DNA of 64,000 bases from Shinella sp. CPCC 101442 (GTDB lineage: Bacteria; Pseudomonadota; Alphaproteobacteria; Rhizobiales; Rhizobiaceae). Location of the stretch: NCBI RefSeq assembly GCF_024704725.1, contig NZ_JALIQS010000002.1:248001-312000 (forward strand), read 5' to 3'. Below, in pieces: positions 9,283 through 17,895 of the stretch; positions within the stretch are counted from its first letter, which is position 1, and each line of letters begins with the position of its first letter. A program made the translations under genes and the position numbers. Under the pieces are notes generated by a model that saw only the letters and a list, made by a program, of their open reading frames with translations, was not told the origin of the DNA and did not search any database.

Positions 9283-10857
9283 ATGAACCATGTCGACAAA
9301 CCCGACTCCTTCGATCCCGAAGAACTGAGACGGAAAGTTTCCGAAATCCGGACGATCGCGGCCAACAGCCCTTCGTCGGACTATGACGGCGGCAGGACGG
9401 TCGAGCTGAACCCGCTCGCCCAGAAAATCGCGCTGCAGTTTCGTGCGGACACCTATTCGCCGAGCATGATCATCGGTCTGCTGCGCCTGCTCGAGTTCAT
9501 CGCGCTGCTGACGGTCGGTTACGGCATCCACCTCGCCTATGTCAGCGCGCCCGGCATGAGCATGACGGTCTTCTATCTGTCGGTGCTGTTCGGCGGATCG
9601 GCCGTCGGCGTGCTCCTGCTGCAACTGGCCGATGCCTACCAGGTGCCGGCTCTGCGTTCGCCCTGGCGCATGACCCCGCGCATCCTCGCCGCATGGGCTG
9701 CCGCCTTTGGCGCAATGGCGCTCGTCGTCTTCTTCTTCAAATCGGGCGAGGAATATTCCCGCGTCTGGTTCGCCTCATGGTTCGCCGCCGGGGCGGTCTA
9801 TCTGCTCATCGAGCGCCAGATCATCGCCTATTCGATCCGCCGCTGGGCCCGCAACGGCACCATGGAGCGCCGCGCCGTGATTGTCGGCGGCGGCGAACCC
9901 GCCAAGGAGCTCATCCGCACGCTGGAACATCAGCCGGAAAACGATATCCGCATCTGCGGCATCTTCGACGACCGCGACGAGCGCCGCTCGCCCTCGATCA
10001 TCGCCGGCTATCCCAAGCTGGGCAACGTCGCCGAACTCGTCGAATTCGCCCGGCTTGCGCGCATCGACATGCTGATCATCTCCCTGCCGCTCTCGGCCGA
10101 AGCTCGCATCCTTTCACTGTTAAAGAAGCTCTGGGTCCTCCCCGTCGATATCCGTCTTGCCGCACATGCCAAGGGTCTGCGCTTCCGCCCCCGCAGCTAT
10201 TCGCAGGTCGGCAACTTGCCGATGCTCGACATCTTCGACAAGCCGATCGCCGACTGGGACAATGTCGCCAAGCGCATCTTCGACATCTTCTTTTCGGTCG
10301 TGGCGCTGCTGCTGCTCTGGCCGGTCTTCCTTGGTGCGGCACTCGCCGTGAAGCTTTCCTCGCCCGGCCCGATCCTCTTCAAGCAGAAGCGCCACGGCTT
10401 CAACAACGAGATCATCGAGGTCTACAAGTTCCGCTCCATGTATACGCACCTTTCCGATCCGACGGCCCGCGCCGCGGTGACGAAGGGCGATCCGCGCGTG
10501 ACCGCCGTCGGCCGCTTCATCCGCAAGTCGTCGATCGACGAGCTGCCGCAGATATTCAATGTGCTGAAGGGTGAGCTCTCCCTCGTCGGTCCGCGTCCGC
10601 ATGCCATCCAGGCCCAGTCGCACGACCGCAAATATGTCGATGTCGTCGAAGGCTACTTCGCCCGCCACCGCGTCAAGCCGGGCGTCACCGGCTGGGCGCA
10701 GATCAACGGCTGGCGCGGCGAGATCGACCATGACGACAAGATCCGCTTCCGGACCGAATTCGATCTCTACTACATCGAGAACTGGTCGCTCTGGCTGGAC
10801 CTGAAGATCCTGGTGCTGACGCCCTTCCGTCTGCTCAACACGGAAAATGCCTATTGA
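9283..10857 (+). CDS. uppE: Undecaprenyl-phosphate sugar phosphotransferase (polyisoprenyl-phosphate hexose-1-P transferase, WcaJ-like)
   Basis: The 524-residue enzyme starts repeat-unit synthesis by moving a hexose-1-phosphate onto undecaprenyl phosphate. It has several N-terminal membrane segments, a Rossmann-like middle region ([14 protein letters not shown]), and a C-terminal bacterial sugar-transferase domain from about residue 329 with [39 protein letters not shown] and [17 protein letters not shown]. The start is probably ATG 9283; a GTG lies 9 bp upstream. The symbol uppE is provisional, based on the initiating transferase of the Agrobacterium unipolar adhesin. The next gene begins inside its stop codon. 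Confidence 0.9.
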   Translation: MNHVDKPDSFDPEELRRKVSEIRTIAANSPSSDYDGGRTVELNPLAQKIALQFRADTYSPSMIIGLLRLLEFIALLTVGYGIHLAYVSAPGMSMTVFYLSVLFGGSAVGVLLLQLADAYQVPALRSPWRMTPRILAAWAAAFGAMALVVFFFKSGEEYSRVWFASWFAAGAVYLLIERQIIAYSIRRWARNGTMERRAVIVGGGEPAKELIRTLEHQPENDIRICGIFDDRDERRSPSIIAGYPKLGNVAELVEFARLARIDMLIISLPLSAEARILSLLKKLWVLPVDIRLAAHAKGLRFRPRSYSQVGNLPMLDIFDKPIADWDNVAKRIFDIFFSVVALLLLWPVFLGAALAVKLSSPGPILFKQKRHGFNNEIIEVYKFRSMYTHLSDPTARAAVTKGDPRVTAVGRFIRKSSIDELPQIFNVLKGELSLVGPRPHAIQAQSHDRKYVDVVEGYFARHRVKPGVTGWAQINGWRGEIDHDDKIRFRTEFDLYYIENWSLWLDLKILVLTPFRLLNTENAY

Positions 10858-12089
10858 GCGACGCGGCCCTCCCCTATGCCCCGCCTTTCCGGCCGCAGCT
10901 TGCGGCCCTTGGCGTTGTGGGATCGATGCTGGTGGCGGTGGGCGTCTTTCTCTCCGGCTTCGTCATCAGCGAGCCGGCGCCCTATGAAGTCTTCATGGCC
11001 GCTCTCATCGGCCTTTGGGCAATCGTCGGCCTGCGCATCTCGCGCTATATCGCGCCACTCGTGGTGCTCATCCTGCTCTTCAACGTCGGCGGCATGCTGT
11101 CGCTGACGATGCTGGACGACCTCTCGGTCGGTCCGATGTATATCGCCGTCTCGCTGTTCCTGGCGCTTTCCAGCATCTTCTTCGCCTCCATCATCGAGGC
11201 CAGGCACGAGCGGCTGGATTTGATCTTCCGCGCCTGGGTGGCAAGCGCCATCATCACCTCGCTGCTCGGCATTCTCGGCTATTTCCACGCCTTTCCCGGC
11301 AGCGAGGCGTTTACGCTCTACGATCGCGCCAAGGGCGCCTTCCAGGACCCGAACGTCTTCGGCCCCTTCCTCGTCGCTCCCTCGCTCTACCTCGTGCACG
11401 GGCTGCTTGTCGGCCGGATCCTCGGCGCGCCGCTGAAGATTGTCGGCCTGCTCATCCTCGCCCTCGGCCTGTTCCTGTCGTTTTCCCGCGCGGCCTGGGC
11501 GCTCTACCTCTTTTCGGTGGTCGCCCTCGTCTTCATCATGCTGCTCAAGGAGCGCACCGGCGCCTTCCGCCTGAAAATCCTGATCCTCAGCCTCACGGCC
11601 GCCGGCATGATGATCCTTGCGCTGCTCGTCGCCCTGCAGTTCGACAAAGTGTCCGACCTGTTCTCCAGCCGCACCCAGCTCGTGCAGGAATATGACGGCG
11701 GTCATCTCGGACGGTTCGACCGTCACCGCATCGGCTTCCTGATGGCCATGGAAAAGCCGCTCGGCATCGGCCCCATGGTGTTCAGCAAGATTTTTCCGGA
11801 AGACGAGCACAACATCTGGCTGAAGTCGCTGACATCATACGGCTGGCTCGGCTTCGCCTGCTACTTCGCCCTCATCGTCTGGACCCTGTCGGCCGGCTTC
11901 AAGTCGCTCCTGCGCAACCGGCCCTGGCAGCCTTTCCTCATGATTTCCTTCATCACGGTGGTCGGACACACGGCCATCGGCTTCGTTATCGATACGGACC
12001 ACTGGCGCCATTTCTATCTGCAACTCGGCGTGTTGTGGGGATGTATCGCGCTCGAAAAACGTCACAACAGGCAGACCGGATCGGGCTGA
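10854..12089 (+). CDS. Wzy-like O-antigen polymerase/ligase family membrane protein
   Basis: The 411-residue protein is almost entirely hydrophobic, with roughly ten or eleven membrane segments and a larger periplasmic loop around residues 270-330 (SSRTQLVQEYDGGHLGRFDRHRIG). This arrangement is typical of O-antigen polymerases and ligases, which join lipid-linked repeats in the periplasm. The start is a TTG that overlaps the upstream stop (TTGA at 10854-10857), pointing to translational coupling; the next ATG would cut into the first membrane segment. Polymerase and ligase cannot be separated by eye. Confidence 0.78.
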   Translation: MSDAALPYAPPFRPQLAALGVVGSMLVAVGVFLSGFVISEPAPYEVFMAALIGLWAIVGLRISRYIAPLVVLILLFNVGGMLSLTMLDDLSVGPMYIAVSLFLALSSIFFASIIEARHERLDLIFRAWVASAIITSLLGILGYFHAFPGSEAFTLYDRAKGAFQDPNVFGPFLVAPSLYLVHGLLVGRILGAPLKIVGLLILALGLFLSFSRAAWALYLFSVVALVFIMLLKERTGAFRLKILILSLTAAGMMILALLVALQFDKVSDLFSSRTQLVQEYDGGHLGRFDRHRIGFLMAMEKPLGIGPMVFSKIFPEDEHNIWLKSLTSYGWLGFACYFALIVWTLSAGFKSLLRNRPWQPFLMISFITVVGHTAIGFVIDTDHWRHFYLQLGVLWGCIALEKRHNRQTGSG

Positions 12090-12096
12090 TCGCATC

Positions 12097-13251
12097 ATGA
12101 CAACCTTACAGAACGGGAACCCGCGGCAAATGCGTCTCATGGAGGTGCTGGAGCCAAGCGGCGGCGGCTCCGGCCGGCATTTCATCGACCTGTGCCGCGG
12201 CATGCAGGCACGCGGCCACATCGTGCATGCGGTCTATTCGCCTGTCCGTGCCGAGGAACGCTTCGTCGAGGAGCTGCAGGCGCTCGACCTCGCCGGCGTG
12301 CATTCCGTCTCCATGGCCCGCTCGCCCGGTCCTTCGGATCTGGCAGCCTGGCGGTCGCTCAGCGCCGTCATGCGCCGGGCTGGGCCGTTCGATATCATCC
12401 ACGGACACTCGTCGAAGGCCGGCGCGCTCTCGCGCCTGCGCCTGCCCGGCCGCCACGTTGCGCGGGTCTACACGCCGCATGCCTTCCGCACCATGGATCC
12501 CGGCCTCGGCAATCTTGGCCGAAAGGTCTACGGCTCGATCGAAAAGCTTCTTGCCCGCTCCTTCACCGACCGCCTGATCTGCGTCTCCGCCGACGAATAC
12601 GCCCACGCCCGTGCTCTGGGCATGCCCCGTGAGAAGCTGTCGATCGTCGTCAACGGCGTGAAGACGCCACCGACGGATCTGCGCGAGGCCGTGCGCAATG
12701 CGCTGGCCATCCCCGCAGACGCCCTCGTCTTCGGCTTCGTCGGTCGCCTTTCCCACCAAAAGGCCCCTGAACGCCTGGTCGCCGCTTTCAAGCTCCTCGC
12801 CGAACGCGTGCCGAACGCGCACCTCCTGATGGTGGGGACCGGTGAAATGGAAGACGCGGTCCGCCAGCGGATCGAGGCCAGCGGTTGTGCCGACCGCATC
12901 TCTCTGACCGCCCACTTCACAGGCCCGCAGGCCATGGCCGCCATCGACGCGCTGGCGATGCCGAGCCGCTACGAAGCGATGTCCTATGTGATGCTGGAAG
13001 CAGCCGCCGCCGGCAAGCCGATGGTCCTCACCGAGGTGGGCGGCGCCTCCACTGTGCTGAGGGATGGCGAAAACGGCATTCTGGTGGAAAATGACGACGA
13101 CCCCGAACGTCTCGCCGCCGCGATGCTCCGCCTCAGCGATGCCGATACCCTCGCCCGCCACACGCAGGCCGCCCTCGCCCGCCGACACGACTACGGCCTG
13201 GACCGCATGATCAGCGAGACGGAGGCGATCTACCGGGCGCTCGTAGCCTGA
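12097..13251 (+). CDS. GT4 family glycosyltransferase
   Basis: The 384-residue protein is a second GT-B/GT4 glycosyltransferase. It has the N-terminal glycine-rich loop (EPSGGGSGRHFIDLC), DIIHGHSSKAGALSR, a nucleotide-binding FVGRLSHQKAPERLV, and the paired glutamates of RYEAMSYVMLEAAAAGKP. It resembles the other GT4 in this cluster (both share HGH followed by KxGAxxR) but is not a near copy. It starts 7 bp after the Wzy-like gene and is the last gene of the operon. It probably adds another sugar of the repeat unit on the cytoplasmic side. Confidence 0.87.
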   Translation: MTTLQNGNPRQMRLMEVLEPSGGGSGRHFIDLCRGMQARGHIVHAVYSPVRAEERFVEELQALDLAGVHSVSMARSPGPSDLAAWRSLSAVMRRAGPFDIIHGHSSKAGALSRLRLPGRHVARVYTPHAFRTMDPGLGNLGRKVYGSIEKLLARSFTDRLICVSADEYAHARALGMPREKLSIVVNGVKTPPTDLREAVRNALAIPADALVFGFVGRLSHQKAPERLVAAFKLLAERVPNAHLLMVGTGEMEDAVRQRIEASGCADRISLTAHFTGPQAMAAIDALAMPSRYEAMSYVMLEAAAAGKPMVLTEVGGASTVLRDGENGILVENDDDPERLAAAMLRLSDADTLARHTQAALARRHDYGLDRMISETEAIYRALVA

Positions 13252-13710
13252 ACGCAGCGGGGATCGTCGCGGCCGCAGTGCGCGAATTCTGGTCGTTCTG
13301 TAGACAGCGACTTACCGAACCCCAAGGCGGTCGTTCAGAAATCGAGACGACGATTGCCAACTTGCAATGGCACCGAGCAGCACATCATGCGTTTGCGTAA
13401 CGAGATGAAACTGGAAGCAGCATCAACTCCACCACGTCGGAGCGTCGAAAGCGCGTCCCTTCATCAGGACGACGCAAAGCCGCGCCGCCGCTGAAGGCAA
13501 CGGCTTCCCCCTCGACGTCATGCTACCGAAGACGCCTCACTCCCGAATTGGTTGAGCTGACAGCGGACACGGTTTTCGGTACTGCACTGCCCATCGCTGT
13601 TTTCAGGCTTGCTTTGTTCTCAGCCAAGCCAGACAAAATGCCCGCACTCACGCGGGGCATGAAAGACGTGGGGGAACCTGCTGTTCGAAGGGCCGCCATT
13701 GCCAACGCCG
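13252..13710. other. Gene-poor stretch after the polysaccharide operon
   Basis: I see no intact gene here. Short open frames on both strands lack ribosome sites and family features. One plus-strand segment (13468-13528) can be read as a weak echo of an IS5-type transposase and is listed separately. The region lies between the operon end and a degraded RTX tail, close to a tRNA gene, so it looks like eroded accessory DNA. Confidence 0.6.
13468..13528 (+). pseudogene. Possible IS5-type transposase fragment
   Basis: In one frame this segment reads TTQSRAAAEGNGFPLDVML. That loosely recalls the TTKIHAxVDxxGxPLxxxLT motif of IS5-family transposases. There is no reading frame of useful length, no terminal inverted repeat and no target duplication. 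The match is short and could be chance. Confidence 0.25.
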
Positions 13711-13863
13711 CTAGAGGATGAAGTCACCCTTCGCAAAGTTGAAGAGCACGTCGACTTTGACCAAGAAATCGATATTGTCGCCCTGCGCCCTCATGAAGTC
13801 GTAGATCGTATCCCGCGAGATCAGTGTGGAGTTGGCGATCGATTTGAACTGGAAGGTATCCGC
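13711..13863 (-). pseudogene. Remnant of an RTX/serralysin C-terminal domain
   Basis: The last 50 codons before a TAG read ADTFQFKS, then SRDTIYDFMRAQGDNIDF, and end FAKGDFIL. ADTFxF followed by a DTI-DF-IDL segment and a terminal GDFIL is the pattern of the Peptidase_M10_C/RTX C-terminal secretion region. The intact RTX proteins at 53-56 kb end in the same GDFIL. Upstream of base 13863 no RTX repeats follow in any frame, and the frame has only a doubtful start at 13917. It is best read as the tail of a lost exported protein. Confidence 0.6.
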
Positions 13864-14122
13864 CCGGCTCCGTTCCAGGATTTGGGGGGCGGCGGGCGTG
13901 CGCTTCACAGACCGCATTCACGATCTATCCAAGCAAACCGGCAGAGCACCTGAAGCAATGCAGAGATGCAAGCGGCACTAAGTCGAAACGGAGATTTCGG
14001 TACAAAAACTTCTCGAAAATTCGGGAAAGAAGTACGTAATCCTGAATCCAGTTCACCCCATTGCAAGGGAGCCGGCGAAGCTCGGTACTTCGCGTGAACA
14101 CAATGAATTTCAAGGTGTTCGA

Positions 14123-14199
<77 letters not shown>

Positions 14200-14687
14200 G
14201 ACCGACCGAACCCCTATAGTCTCAGTGTTTTGGATGCAAGGGGGAAAATCGCGGTCAGCACGAAAAAGGAACAAAAGGTGTGAAAAATGAGAGCGCCAGC
14301 ACCAACGGTCTCACCACGGTCCCAGCGGATTGTGCGAGACCTTCCGTTCGGCGTCCGGCAAACGCCGATGAGGCGCGGGCAGCACCGAACAATATCGAGC
14401 GAGCAGGGACGGCGCATTTCCTAGATCGCCGGCTCCTCGATGCTGGGCTTAACAATCGGCCTAATTTGTCACTTCGACATAATAGTTACCATGGAAATTC
14501 ACAGCGAATGTCGCATTGATTTCCGTTGCGACAATGGCCGTCGATCCCGTTGCGCCAGAAAGATAGATGGCGACGGCTTCGGCGCGGGCGCCTGTCGCCC
14601 CTGCTGTCGCGGCTGGCTATTGCCTTTGGTGCTCGGTTGCGCGAATTTCCAATGCTGCGCATTTTTCAAGACTGGCATTGGAAACCT
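14200..14687. other. Non-coding or weakly coding gap upstream of a small conserved gene
   Basis: No convincing gene is visible. Short frames at 14214-14417 (minus) and 14280-14519 (plus) lack ribosome sites and look like chance openings. The left part should hold the tRNA-Pro promoter. The right part leads into the 14688 gene and ends in a perfect inverted repeat, listed separately. An AT-richer patch near 14450-14500 may hold its promoter. Confidence 0.55.
14646..14684 (+). promoter_or_regulatory. Leader hairpin covering the ribosome binding site of the 14688 gene
   Basis: The arms TTTCCAATGC (14646-14655) and GCATTGGAAA (14675-14684) are perfectly complementary over 10 bp, with a 19-nt loop. 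The right arm contains the only plausible Shine-Dalgarno (GGAA) for the ATG at 14688, three bases further on. If the hairpin forms in the mRNA it would hide the ribosome site, so translation could depend on temperature, a protein or upstream translation. Confidence 0.55.
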
Positions 14688-14993
14688 ATGACCGACAAAA
14701 TCTTCGACACCCTGACCGGCATGTACTTCACGGTCGACGCTCCCGATGGGAGCTATGGAACCGGCCAGGTTATCCGCCTCGCAGCCGAGGGTATTTATTT
14801 CATTCGCTATGACGGGACTGAAGTGACGCTTCCGCTTGAACTCGTATCGATCGGCGAGATGATCGAGACCACCGATGAGGAATACAAGCTGTGGCGGTTC
14901 TTCGATACCATCGAAGAGCGGGACAAGTGGATCGACTGGCTGGACGCACCATCCAAACCGCGTGTGATTTCACTGGTGAAACCGACCAAGTAG
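14688..14993 (+). CDS. Conserved hypothetical protein, 101 aa
   Basis: I do not recognise a named family. The soluble 101-residue protein (MTDKIFDTLTGMYFTVD...) has alternating beta-type segments in its first 60 residues (YGTGQVIRLAAEGIYFIRYDG), followed by an acidic helical part (MIETTDEEYKLWRFFDTIEERDKWIDWLD). This might be a small SH3-like or barrel domain with a helical tail. There is no signal peptide or membrane segment. Codon use resembles the neighbours, so it is probably a real native gene. I chose ATG 14688; the frame is open to 14526, but that extension is arginine-rich and unconvincing. A hairpin covers its ribosome site. Confidence 0.7.
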   Translation: MTDKIFDTLTGMYFTVDAPDGSYGTGQVIRLAAEGIYFIRYDGTEVTLPLELVSIGEMIETTDEEYKLWRFFDTIEERDKWIDWLDAPSKPRVISLVKPTK

Positions 14994-15106
14994 ACCCTGC
15001 CGGCTTTATCGCCCGGCACGAACATGCCATTGGCTGCGGCTAGCTTTCGCCAACCGGCTTGGCGTTCCGGTCCGAGTGAAAGCAGCAGACTCCAAGCGGA
15101 ATACCC

Positions 15107-15131
15107 GGAGCCGGACCTAAAGTCCGGCTCC
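15107..15131. terminator. Terminator-like hairpin between convergent genes
   Basis: A perfect 10-bp stem (GGAGCCGGAC / GTCCGGCTCC) with a 5-nt loop CTAAA lies between the convergent 14688 and 15172 genes. There is no U-run on either side, so it may act as an mRNA 3'-end stabiliser rather than a true intrinsic terminator. Confidence 0.5.
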
Positions 15132-15171
15132 TCGCATCTTGCATGCGTAAGTGGTATATGCGCGTCCGGTT

Positions 15172-15546
15172 CTACGGGAACGATTTCGTGGCCGTGGCCT
15201 CGCCGATTTTTTTACCCTTGGCGTCCAGCGCCTTGACCGTGAAACGGTACTTGTGCCGGCCGGTGGGCGGGCACGGACCTTTGTATCGGAAGGCACCGTA
15301 AGCGAGTGTCTTTTGACCGCTATAGGCCACCTTCCCGCCCCCATGGGAAAAGCCGGGAGCGTTGAGATCCACCATGCGGATGTCGAGCTTGACCGTTCCG
15401 TCGGGCACGCCGGACAGTTTGAACGGCGGGGACTTACCGTCGAAGCACTTCTTCGTCGGTCCCCAATCGAATGACGCCGACATACCACCGGCATATGCGG
15501 CGGTGCACATGCCAAGAGAAATCAAGCCCGCCCACAATATACGCAT
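15172..15546 (-). CDS. Secreted PEBP (YbhB/YbcL-like) family protein
   Basis: The 124-residue protein begins with a typical signal peptide (MRILWAGLISLGMCTAAYAG, cleavage after AYA). The mature part has phosphatidylethanolamine-binding-protein features: SPPFKLSGVPDGTVKLDIRM, DLNAPGFSHGGG, and the signature GPCPPTGRHKYRFTVKALD. PEBP-like bacterial proteins bind small anionic ligands; their role in the periplasm is poorly known. At 124 residues it is shorter than the usual 150-180, so it may be a compact variant. It stands alone, convergent with the 14688 gene. Confidence 0.78.
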   Translation of the reverse strand: MRILWAGLISLGMCTAAYAGGMSASFDWGPTKKCFDGKSPPFKLSGVPDGTVKLDIRMVDLNAPGFSHGGGKVAYSGQKTLAYGAFRYKGPCPPTGRHKYRFTVKALDAKGKKIGEATATKSFP

Positions 15547-15830
15547 GCCCTGCCTCCATTTTAAGTTGACCGAGGCAGACTAGGCGATTCCGGAAGGAAA
15601 ATGCGACCCAAAATTGTGAACATCCCATAATTCGGTAGGGCGACCGCTTACGCTTCTCCTGGCGCGCGCTTTGATCGACACATTGTCCGCATACCGGAAA
15701 ATCGTAAATTGCGATTCTCTCGTCCTCCTGCTCGCCCGTATTCGCAATGCCTTGTGGAACTTAGCAACACCTCGCGCGTTCATTCCTCGGCTATTCGCAT
15801 GGATGGCATTCAGGGTTTGAGGAGACAGGA

Positions 15831-16082
15831 ATGGAAGACGCAGGGATCGGCTGGATCGCAGCCATCATTATCGGCGGTATCGCCGGCTGGCTCGCCGAGA
15901 TGTTCATGAAGAGCAACATGGGCTTGCTGATGAACATCGTGCTCGGCATCATTGGTGCGGCGGTCGCAAACCTGCTGCTCGGCCTGATCGGCGTGTCTCT
16001 CGGAGGCTGGATCGGCTACCTCATCGCAGGTTTCATCGGCGCCTGCATCCTGATCGCGATAGCCCGCGCCATACGGCGCTAA
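15831..16082 (+). CDS. GlsB/YeaQ/YmgE family small membrane protein (transglycosylase-associated)
   Basis: The 83-residue protein has three hydrophobic, glycine-rich segments with the family pattern: GWIAAIIIGGIAGWLAE, then NIVLGIIGAAVANLLLGLIG, then GWIGYLIAGFIGACILI. It ends in a basic tail, RAIRR. Such proteins are often induced by stress in the inner membrane; the name transglycosylase-associated has little functional meaning. The start at 15831 follows GAGGAGACAGGA. It converges on the porin gene and shares its terminator. Confidence 0.88.
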   Translation: MEDAGIGWIAAIIIGGIAGWLAEMFMKSNMGLLMNIVLGIIGAAVANLLLGLIGVSLGGWIGYLIAGFIGACILIAIARAIRR

Positions 16083-16115
16083 GCGCATTGAAGGGCTGAC
16101 GCCTCCAAAAACTGT

Positions 16116-16146
16116 GCCCGGCCTCGCGTTTTGCGGGAGGCCGGGC
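16116..16146. terminator. Hairpin terminator between the GlsB-like gene and the porin
   Basis: A 10-bp GC-rich stem (GCCCGGCCTC / GAGGCCGGGC) with an 11-nt loop lies between the convergent genes. It can serve both strands. No strong U-tract follows. Confidence 0.6.
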
Positions 16147-16174
16147 GGTCAGCCGACTGGAGGATCAGGCCAAC

Positions 16175-17188
16175 TTAGAACGAACGCTGGAAGCGGACGA
16201 TACCGCCCCAAGCATTGCCGTCCGATTCGCGGTCGCGGTAGACGACTTCCGGCGTGACGACGAAGCCCGGAACGACCGTGAAGGCGACGTTGGCAGCAGC
16301 GACGAAGGTTTCGCTGTCGTCATAGGAAAGCTGCGTGTTGAGCGTTACACGCTCGGTGACCGGTGCAGAAACGCCGCCCCAGACAGCCCAATCGCCGTCC
16401 CACGTAGCATAATCGTTGCGGAAGGCGCCTTCCGTGTTCCAGCCGGCCATGACGAAGGCCGAGATGCCGCCGAACGTACCGTCGAGGCGGGCCTTGATCG
16501 CACCTTCTTCGAGGCTCGAATCGTAGCCGCCGAGCACGCGCGCCTTGAAGGTTTCACCTTCATAGCCGACACCAGCGACGATGTTCGGAACGTAGTCGTT
16601 GCCTGCGTCGGGGAAGTCTTCAAGGCTGAGGATGGCGGTGATGCCGTTGTCAGACTTGTAGTTGTACTGGATGACGTTGGCTTCATCCGGACCGAAGTCG
16701 ATGAGGTCGTCGATCAGAACCGAACCGGCATTGCCCGTGTAGGTGATGAAGGCCGATTCCGTCTTACCGACGCGGAAACCTGCAAGGTCGATATAGGCGT
16801 GACGGACGTCGATGGTGGTGTTGCCCTGACGCCAGTTGAAGCGGAGTTCGCTGTAGGTCTTCAGCGCGCCGTACTCGGTGTCCGAAGCCGTCGAGACGCG
16901 AAGGTCGAAGCGCGAACGCGTGTCCCACTCGTCGCCGAGCGAACCGTTTGCCTGGTTGGCGTTGAGGCCGAGAAGCTCGCCGCCGCGGACGTCCATGCGA
17001 ACGTAGCCGCCGATCTTGAGGCAGGTTTCCGTACCCGGAATGTAGAAGTAACCCTTGCCGAACGCGTCGCAAACGCGAACATATTCCATCGGCTCAGGCT
17101 CAGCAGCGACGATCGCGTCTGCGGCATGAGCGCCCGAAACCGTGACGAGGGCGGCGGCCGAGCCGATGAGGAGGCCCTTGATGTTCAT
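16175..17188 (-). CDS. Outer-membrane porin (alphaproteobacterial Omp2b/Rop type)
   Basis: The 337-residue protein has a cleavable signal peptide (MNIKGLLIGSAAALVTVSGAHAADA). The mature part starts with the hallmark of rhizobial/Brucella porins: an EPMEYVRVCDAFGKGYFYIPG segment, then ETCLKIGGYVRMDV with two conserved cysteines. Alternating beta strands follow and it ends in the aromatic RFQRSF, the C-terminal phenylalanine used by the BAM machinery. It forms a trimeric diffusion pore. The start has a GGAG ribosome site. The long structured leader upstream is described separately. Confidence 0.95.
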   Translation of the reverse strand: MNIKGLLIGSAAALVTVSGAHAADAIVAAEPEPMEYVRVCDAFGKGYFYIPGTETCLKIGGYVRMDVRGGELLGLNANQANGSLGDEWDTRSRFDLRVSTASDTEYGALKTYSELRFNWRQGNTTIDVRHAYIDLAGFRVGKTESAFITYTGNAGSVLIDDLIDFGPDEANVIQYNYKSDNGITAILSLEDFPDAGNDYVPNIVAGVGYEGETFKARVLGGYDSSLEEGAIKARLDGTFGGISAFVMAGWNTEGAFRNDYATWDGDWAVWGGVSAPVTERVTLNTQLSYDDSETFVAAANVAFTVVPGFVVTPEVVYRDRESDGNAWGGIVRFQRSF

Positions 17189-17646
17189 TTTTAATCTCCG
17201 TTAGATTCATTGGGCCGGACCCCTCTCCGCAGCACGATCTGTCCCGCGGATGCCCCGGCCACCGGGCAAGTGGGAGTGCAATCCCACAGCCGGCTGGCGG
17301 GAAATTACCCAGACGGAGAATGGCCTCAATCGCCAAAGCGAATTGTGACGGAAGTGTGACGATTGAGGACAGATGAAGCGTTGCCGGAAAGACACGCATT
17401 TCGCGTATGCGACAGTTTTGTGTCAGGCCTTTGTGAATTTTATGAAGTTATTTCAATATTATAACAAGCGTAATCGCGCGCTACGGTAGAATTTTTCATG
17501 ACAAATTCAGACAAACGGGAACCGGACTCGGCGGTGATCGACCGCTGCGTACTCACCCCGCATCAGCGCTGCTTGACTGACCGATAAATCAGAACATAAT
17601 AGGAACATTCTTGCAGGGCTGGCCGCCCTTTCAACGAGAGACCGAG
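17189..17646 (-). promoter_or_regulatory. Porin leader and promoter region
   Basis: This 458-bp gap contains, in the porin direction, a perfect TATAAT (minus strand of 17458-17463) in an AT-rich patch with a poor -35, which would give a leader of about 260 nt. Within that leader are three stacked hairpins: CAGCCGGCTG (17287-17296), GTGGGA/TCCCAC (17270-17287) and CCCGG/CCGGG (17254-17266). Such a leader suits small-RNA or stability control of an abundant outer-membrane protein mRNA. The right end should hold the promoter of the 17647 gene. Confidence 0.45.
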
Positions 17647-17895
17647 ATGCAATCAATCGCTCAGCACGAGATCACGTCCTCGCTGGAGAATAGCTCCGAC
17701 GACAATGCCGTCCGGCGTGCACTGGAGGAACATCACGGCAATGCTCATGCCGCTATTGCCGCCTTGCTTGCCGATTGCGGGCATTTGCGCGGACAACTCG
17801 CGCTGGCCTCGCGCATGATGGGGTACGGCTACTCGAGAGGTTGGGTTCCTGACCCTGACCGCCTGCCACATCCACCGCAGGATGGCGGGCATTAG
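17647..17895 (+). CDS. Hypothetical protein, 82 aa
   Basis: The soluble 82-residue protein (MQSIAQHEITSSLENSSDD...) is not recognised. It has a helical middle (RRALEEHHGNAHAAIAALLADCGHLRGQLALASRMMGYGYSRGW) and a proline-rich end. No signal peptide or membrane segment is visible. ATG 17647 is preceded by GAGAGACCGAG. A TTG at 17611 would add 12 residues and seems less likely. Its stop overlaps the stop of the opposing gene, so the two transcripts must be complementary at their 3' ends. Confidence 0.6.
   Translation: MQSIAQHEITSSLENSSDDNAVRRALEEHHGNAHAAIAALLADCGHLRGQLALASRMMGYGYSRGWVPDPDRLPHPPQDGGH

Noticed and set aside
13468-13528. An intact insertion sequence
   Set aside because: Only ~20 codons resemble a transposase and there are no inverted ends or target duplication, so at most a scrap is present.
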